Shown in pieces: positions 5,846 to 9,205 of a DNA stretch of 9,205 nucleotides. Where the stretch lies: the NCBI GenBank assembly GCA_945871045.1, contig CAMBUC010000066.1, forward strand, positions 1-9,205. The letters are read 5' to 3'. The notes under the pieces were generated by a model. It ran no database searches. It worked only from the letters and a program-made list of their open reading frames with translations, and was not told the DNA's origin. The DNA is from an uncultured bacterium. Lineage in GTDB: Bacteria; Bacillota; Clostridia; Lachnospirales; Lachnospiraceae. Position numbers and translations under genes: made by a program. Position 1 is the stretch's first letter. Each line of letters starts with the position of its first letter.

Positions 5846-5885
5846 GGCATTCATTTCCTGAGAACGGTAAATGGATGCCTTTTTG
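5846..5885 (+). terminator. Riboswitch-controlled intrinsic terminator
   Basis: GGCATTCATTT (5846-5856) pairs with AAATGGATGCC (5869-5879) as an 11-bp stem with one G-T pair, followed by TTTTT at 5880-5884. The stem starts 13 bases after the aptamer. GGATGC in its 3' arm (5873-5878) is also complementary to GCATCC of the aptamer core (5823-5828). Ligand-free RNA can therefore form that antiterminator instead. Folate binding locks GCATCC in the aptamer and frees the terminator, so the switch should be off at high folate. Confidence 0.88.
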
Positions 5886-5913
5886 TTATATGGGGAACAG
5901 ATCATACGAAGAC

Positions 5914-5951
5914 AAAGGGCGCTCCTCGTGGCAAAGGGCGATGGCCGTGGC
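5914..5951 (+). repeat. Imperfect 19-bp tandem repeat before folC
   Basis: AAAGGGCGCTCCTCGTGGC (5914-5932) is followed at once by AAAGGGCGATGGCCGTGGC (5933-5951), with 15 of 19 bases identical. The unit length is not a multiple of three. Removing one copy would put the ATG at 5890 in frame with folC. The rest of 5886-5977 is untranslated leader and the ribosome site of folC. Confidence 0.6.
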
Positions 5952-5977
5952 AGAAAGAACGTCCCCGAAAGGATATT

Positions 5978-7240
5978 ATGATACGACTGGGATTAGAACG
6001 AATAGAGGTATTGCTGGAAAAATTGGGTGATCCGCAGAAACGACTGAAGTTTATTCATGTGGCGGGCACCAACGGAAAGGGTTCTGTCTGTGCGATGACG
6101 GCACAGATCCTGCAGTGTGCGGGATATCAGACCGGGCTGTTTACGTCGCCGGTGATTACAGATTACGGGGAACAGTTTCAGATCAATGGAGAAATGATTT
6201 CCAAAGAGGAATTGCGAAGACTGACAGAGGCTGTTAAACGGGTATGCGAAGACATGGAAGATCCTCCTTCGGAATTTGAAGAAGAAGTGGCGCTGGCGTT
6301 TTTATATTTTGCCGCCCATGCCTGTGACCTGGTGGTGCTGGAGGTTGGTCTGGGAGGAAGCGATGATGCCACAAATGTGATCGATACACCGGAAGTGGCA
6401 GCGATCGTAAATATCGATTTTGACCATATGGGATTTCTCGGGGATACGCTGACACAGATCGCAGAAAAGAAAGCTGGTATCATCAAAAAAGACGGGATCA
6501 TTGTGACTGCACAGCAGAAAGAAGAAGTGATGGCTGTCCTGGAGCGTACCTGCAAAGAAAAACAGGCAATGCTTGTAAGAACTTCTGCTTCCGACCTTAC
6601 AGTTTTGGAAAAAAATCTGGATGGGCAGAGTTTTGACTATCACAGAACAGATCATATTCATATTAGACAATTGCATAATATGAATCTTTCCTTGCTGGGC
6701 GACCATCAATGCGGAAATGTTGCGGTGGTGCTGGAGATCATGGAATGCCTGAACCAAAGGGGGTATGAGATTTCAGAGAATGCCATCCGACAAGGGCTAA
6801 GAAGTGTTCGATGGCCGGGAAGATTTGAGATCTTATCAAAGCATCCGTTAGTCATCGTAGACGGTGCCCACAACCCGGATGGGATCCATGCGTTAAGTCA
6901 TAACCTGAATACTTATTGTCCGGGTGAGAAGTTTGTGTTCATCACCGGAATTCTGAAAGATAAAGATTACAACGACATGTTACAGCAGATGTTGCCCTAT
7001 GCAGACAGTTTTGTGACGATCGCGCCGGATAATCCGCGGGCAATGTCCGCAGAGGAGTGCGCACAAGCGATCAGGGCCTGCGGATTCAAAGGGGAAGTGA
7101 TCGTATCGATCGATAAAAAACAGGCGGTAAAACAAGCACTTCAACTGGCAAAAAACAAGGATGCCGGTGTTTGTGCTTTTGGTTCATTATACAGTGTAGG
7201 AGCATTGAAGGCAGAGATGGAGGATCTGCAATCAATATAA
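5978..7240 (+). CDS. folC: Folylpolyglutamate synthase / dihydrofolate synthase
   Basis: FolC attaches glutamate to dihydropteroate and/or extends polyglutamate tails on folates in an ATP-dependent, Mur-ligase-like reaction. From the ATG at 5978 the protein has 420 residues. Visible motifs are the P-loop HVAGTNGKGS (27-36), EVGLGGSDDATN (122-133, where many relatives have GGR-DATN), DHMGFLGDT (149-157) with AEKKAGIIK after it, WPGRFE, and DGAHNPDG (295-302) starting the C-terminal domain. The start is chosen for AAAGGA at 5968-5973. The open frame continues back to a GTG at 5813, but that lies inside the riboswitch and adds unrelated sequence. With this start only four residues precede GLERIE, so the usual N-terminal helix of about 20 residues is missing. 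The 19-bp tandem repeat upstream may explain this. It is the first gene of the riboswitch-controlled operon; folE follows after 27 bases. Confidence 0.93.
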   Translation: MIRLGLERIEVLLEKLGDPQKRLKFIHVAGTNGKGSVCAMTAQILQCAGYQTGLFTSPVITDYGEQFQINGEMISKEELRRLTEAVKRVCEDMEDPPSEFEEEVALAFLYFAAHACDLVVLEVGLGGSDDATNVIDTPEVAAIVNIDFDHMGFLGDTLTQIAEKKAGIIKKDGIIVTAQQKEEVMAVLERTCKEKQAMLVRTSASDLTVLEKNLDGQSFDYHRTDHIHIRQLHNMNLSLLGDHQCGNVAVVLEIMECLNQRGYEISENAIRQGLRSVRWPGRFEILSKHPLVIVDGAHNPDGIHALSHNLNTYCPGEKFVFITGILKDKDYNDMLQQMLPYADSFVTIAPDNPRAMSAEECAQAIRACGFKGEVIVSIDKKQAVKQALQLAKNKDAGVCAFGSLYSVGALKAEMEDLQSI

Positions 7241-7267
7241 AAAAGATACTCCAATAGAGGAAGAAGA

Positions 7268-7822
7268 ATGGATAAGGAAAAAATAAAAGAAGGCGTAAAG
7301 TTAATCTTAGAAGGAATCGGTGAAGATGTAAACAGAGAAGGTCTATTAGAGACCCCGGATCGAATTGCCCGCATGTGCGAGGAAATCTTCGGGGGAATGA
7401 CCATGGATGCGGCAGAGCATCTGCAAAAACAGTTCAGCGCCACGAACAACAATATCGTATTGGAAAAGGACATCACCTTTTATTCCGTGTGTGAGCATCA
7501 TCTTTTGCCATTTTACGGAAAAGCCCATGTTGCCTATATTCCCAATGAAAAGGTGGCGGGCTTAAGTAAACTTGCAAGAACGGTAGAGGTATTTGCAAGA
7601 AGACCTCAGATTCAGGAGAACATGACGGCACAGATCGCCGATGCCCTTGAAAAACATCTGCAGCCCAAGGGCGTGATGGTCATGATAGAGGCAGAGCATA
7701 TGTGTATGACGATGAGGGGCGTGAAAAAGCCGGGAGCACAGACTTCGACGATCGTTACGAGAGGGGTATTTGAAACGGATGCTTCTCTTCAGCAGACGTT
7801 CTTACAGATGGTGCGCCTATGA
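7268..7822 (+). CDS. folE: GTP cyclohydrolase I, type IA
   Basis: FolE opens GTP and rearranges it to 7,8-dihydroneopterin triphosphate plus formate, the first step of folate synthesis. The 184 residues form the catalytic core; the longer N-terminal part of the E. coli enzyme is absent, as in many Firmicutes. The zinc ligands are kept: Cys75 and His78 in SVCEHHLLPFYG and Cys146 in HMCMTMRGV. The 71-residue spacing between the cysteines equals that of the E. coli enzyme. GLSKLART and RPQIQENMT are typical. GAGG at 7257-7260, seven bases before the ATG, sets the start. The final bases overlap the HD gene as ATGA, so the two are translationally coupled. The homodecamer assembly of the family is expected, not seen. 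Confidence 0.97.
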   Translation: MDKEKIKEGVKLILEGIGEDVNREGLLETPDRIARMCEEIFGGMTMDAAEHLQKQFSATNNNIVLEKDITFYSVCEHHLLPFYGKAHVAYIPNEKVAGLSKLARTVEVFARRPQIQENMTAQIADALEKHLQPKGVMVMIEAEHMCMTMRGVKKPGAQTSTIVTRGVFETDASLQQTFLQMVRL

Positions 7823-8301
7823 AACGGGTTCATCTGATCTATGAGCATCCGGTTTTTCAAGAGAAATTCCGGGCGCTTCAGGAGGAGGAAAAAGACCGGA
7901 AATTTTGCAGGCATACGCTGGAGCATCTGCTGGATGTGGCGCGGCTCATGTATATCGATGCGTTGGAGCAGGGACTTCCTGTCTCAAAAGAGCTGATCTA
8001 TGCGACAGCATTGATGCATGATATTGGCAGAATTGATCAGGTCGAAAAGGGGATTCCTCACGAGCAGGCGGGGGCCGATCTGTGCGATGTGATCCTGCCG
8101 GATTGTGGATTTTCCGAAGACGAGGCAAATAAGATCAAAGGAGCGATCCTGCATCATAGAAAAGCGGTTGAGGGTGCACAAGATCTTTTTTTTGAACTGT
8201 TGTACCGGGCGGACAAACGATCCAGAAACTGTTTTGCCTGTGGGATGAAAAAAGAATGTAACTGGGATGAAGAGAAAATGAATCTGAAGATTGAATATTG
8301 A
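7819..8301 (+). CDS. HD-domain phosphohydrolase in the folate operon
   Basis: This 160-residue cytosolic protein has an HD metal-dependent phosphohydrolase fold: His32 (helix RHTLEHLLDVARLM), the His67-Asp68 doublet in LMHDIGRID, His81, His112-His113 in ILHHRK, and Asp132 in YRADKRSR. These are the residues that bind metals in the superfamily. The tail has Cys138, Cys141 and Cys147 (CFACGMKKEC), which could bind a further metal. It overlaps folE by four bases (ATGA) and precedes folP. No Nudix or other phosphatase appears in the operon. After FolE, dihydroneopterin triphosphate must lose its phosphates before FolB can act, and archaeal MptB shows that an HD protein can act on a pterin phosphoester. 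A role in that step is therefore a reasonable inference, but the HD family also includes nucleotidases and RNA-related enzymes. Confidence 0.88.
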   Translation: MKRVHLIYEHPVFQEKFRALQEEEKDRKFCRHTLEHLLDVARLMYIDALEQGLPVSKELIYATALMHDIGRIDQVEKGIPHEQAGADLCDVILPDCGFSEDEANKIKGAILHHRKAVEGAQDLFFELLYRADKRSRNCFACGMKKECNWDEEKMNLKIEY

Positions 8302-8399
8302 GAAAAACAGCAGCGGTAGGAACAAAGGGAAGTATTGTAGGAGCAAGGCAGAAACACTGATTTGTGTTTGCGCCAAAACTGAGAGGACAAAGAAGAGAA

Positions 8400-9205
8400 A
8401 TGAGAATAGGAAAGAAAGAATTTGACTTGGATCATCACTGCTATGTGATGGGAATTTTAAATGTGACACCGGATTCTTTTTCGGATGGCGGAAAATTCAA
8501 CCGTCTGGATGCCGCATTAAAGCACACGGAGGAGATGATCCGCGACGGTGCCGCCATCATTGATGTGGGCGGAGAATCCACGCGTCCGGGGCATGTGGTG
8601 ATCTCCGAGGAAGAGGAGATCGCCAGGGTCACCCCTGTCATCGAAGCGATAAAAAAGAACTTTGATATTCCCGTATCCATTGACACTTATAAAGGGCCTG
8701 TAACCCTTGCGGCATTACAGGCAGGAGCGGATCTGGTCAACGATATCTGGGGCTTCAAGCATGACAGCAGGGTGGCAGAGTACACCGCAAACTATGGAGC
8801 GGCATGCTGTCTGATGCACAACCGAAACGAAGCCGTGTACGAGGATTTTCAAAAAGATTTTCTGGCGGATCTGAAGGAGTGTGTGGTTCTGGCAAAAAAA
8901 GCAGCCATTGCAGATGACAAGATCATGCTGGATCCGGGTGTGGGATTTGGAAAAACCTATGAGATGAATCTGGAGATCATCAACCATTTAGAGATCATGA
9001 AGGAACTGAACTATCCCATCTTACTTGGAACTTCCAGAAAGTCGGTGATCGGGCTGACGTTAGATCTTCCCGCAGACGAGCGTGTGGAAGGAACACTGGC
9101 AACGACGGTCATCGGAGTGATGAAAGGCTGCTCCTTTGTTCGGGTGCATGACGTGAAAGAAAATGTGCGGGCCATTCAGATGACGGAGGCGATCCTTGCA
9201 AGATA
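8400..9205 (+). CDS. folP: Dihydropteroate synthase (3' end beyond window)
   Basis: FolP condenses 6-hydroxymethyl-dihydropterin pyrophosphate with p-aminobenzoate to give dihydropteroate and is the sulfonamide target. The frame runs from the ATG at 8400 to the window edge without a stop: 268 residues, nearly the full length of the family. Pterin-site and loop motifs are intact: GILNVTPDSFSDGG (18-31), GGESTRPG (57-64), SIDTYK (93-98), ND (114-115), DPGVGFGKT (178-186), GTSRKS (210-215) and RVHDV (248-252). No sulfonamide-resistance insertion is seen near the STRP loop. GAGAGG at 8381-8386 is 13 bases upstream, a rather long spacing. The 98-base gap after the HD gene has a weak 6-bp hairpin (8352-8369) without a T run and no clear promoter, so folP is probably co-transcribed with folC-folE-HD. 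folK or folB may lie beyond the edge. Confidence 0.96.
   Translation, partial: MRIGKKEFDLDHHCYVMGILNVTPDSFSDGGKFNRLDAALKHTEEMIRDGAAIIDVGGESTRPGHVVISEEEEIARVTPVIEAIKKNFDIPVSIDTYKGPVTLAALQAGADLVNDIWGFKHDSRVAEYTANYGAACCLMHNRNEAVYEDFQKDFLADLKECVVLAKKAAIADDKIMLDPGVGFGKTYEMNLEIINHLEIMKELNYPILLGTSRKSVIGLTLDLPADERVEGTLATTVIGVMKGCSFVRVHDVKENVRAIQMTEAILAR

Noticed and set aside
5813..5977. In-frame upstream extension of folC from a GTG at 5813, adding 55 residues
   Set aside because: It runs through the end of the THF aptamer and the terminator, has no ribosome site, and the added residues do not resemble FolC.
8298..8360. Short TTG-started frame overlapping the HD stop
   Set aside because: Only 20 codons, poor start, no ribosome site, no recognisable motif.
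8352..8369. AAACAC/GTGTTT hairpin between the HD gene and folP as a terminator
   Set aside because: The stem has only six AT-rich pairs and no T run follows, so it should not stop transcription.
7984..8469. 161-codon minus-strand frame opposite the HD gene and folP start
   Set aside because: It overlaps two well-supported genes on the other strand, and its phenylalanine- and serine-rich translation is a mirror of A/G-rich coding DNA.

Overview
The window looks like a chromosomal segment of an anaerobic Clostridia bacterium, most likely a Lachnospiraceae. This is inferred from protein character: a single-chain Firmicutes-type PurL, a UvrX-type Y-family polymerase with a YolD-like partner, and a folC-folE-HD-folP operon behind a tetrahydrofolate riboswitch. 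The species cannot be named from sequence alone.

Layout. (1) Positions 1-2440 hold the 3' two thirds of purL (purine synthesis). Just after its stop codon lies a 186-bp MITE-like element (2450-2635) with 12-bp perfect terminal inverted repeats and a perfect 8-bp target duplication. It separates purL from its probable native terminator (2697-2742). (2) Positions 2763-5190 form an SOS cassette. A LexA-type box (3137-3150) lies between two divergent sigma-A promoters. They drive an unrecognised 96-aa protein leftwards and, rightwards, a Y-family translesion polymerase overlapped by one base by a YolD-like gene. (3) Positions 5242-5484 encode a small XRE-type repressor on the minus strand. Upstream of it are a pair of TGTCCAA direct repeats and a doubtful 36-codon ORF. 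(4) From 5665 onwards lies the folate biosynthesis operon: a near-consensus promoter, a THF-I riboswitch aptamer (about 5720-5833), an intrinsic terminator as expression platform (5846-5885), then folC, folE, an HD-domain hydrolase and folP, which runs off the window end.

How the parts work together. Reduced folate should fold the aptamer and let the terminator form. When folate is low, the conserved GCATCC of the aptamer can pair with GGATGC in the terminator's 3' arm, releasing transcription of folC-folE-HD-folP. FolE makes dihydroneopterin triphosphate, FolP makes dihydropteroate, and FolC adds glutamate. The HD protein overlaps folE by ATGA and sits exactly where the phosphate-removal step of the pathway lacks an assigned enzyme here, so it is the best candidate for a little-described function. 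PurL uses formyl-folate chemistry indirectly through the purine pathway, but nothing shows that it is co-regulated with the fol genes.

Most notable points: the MITE with intact target duplication, the shared SOS control region with its unknown divergent gene, the complete THF riboswitch switch, the HD protein with a three-cysteine tail, and an imperfect 19-bp tandem repeat just before folC that may have shifted the original folC start out of frame.
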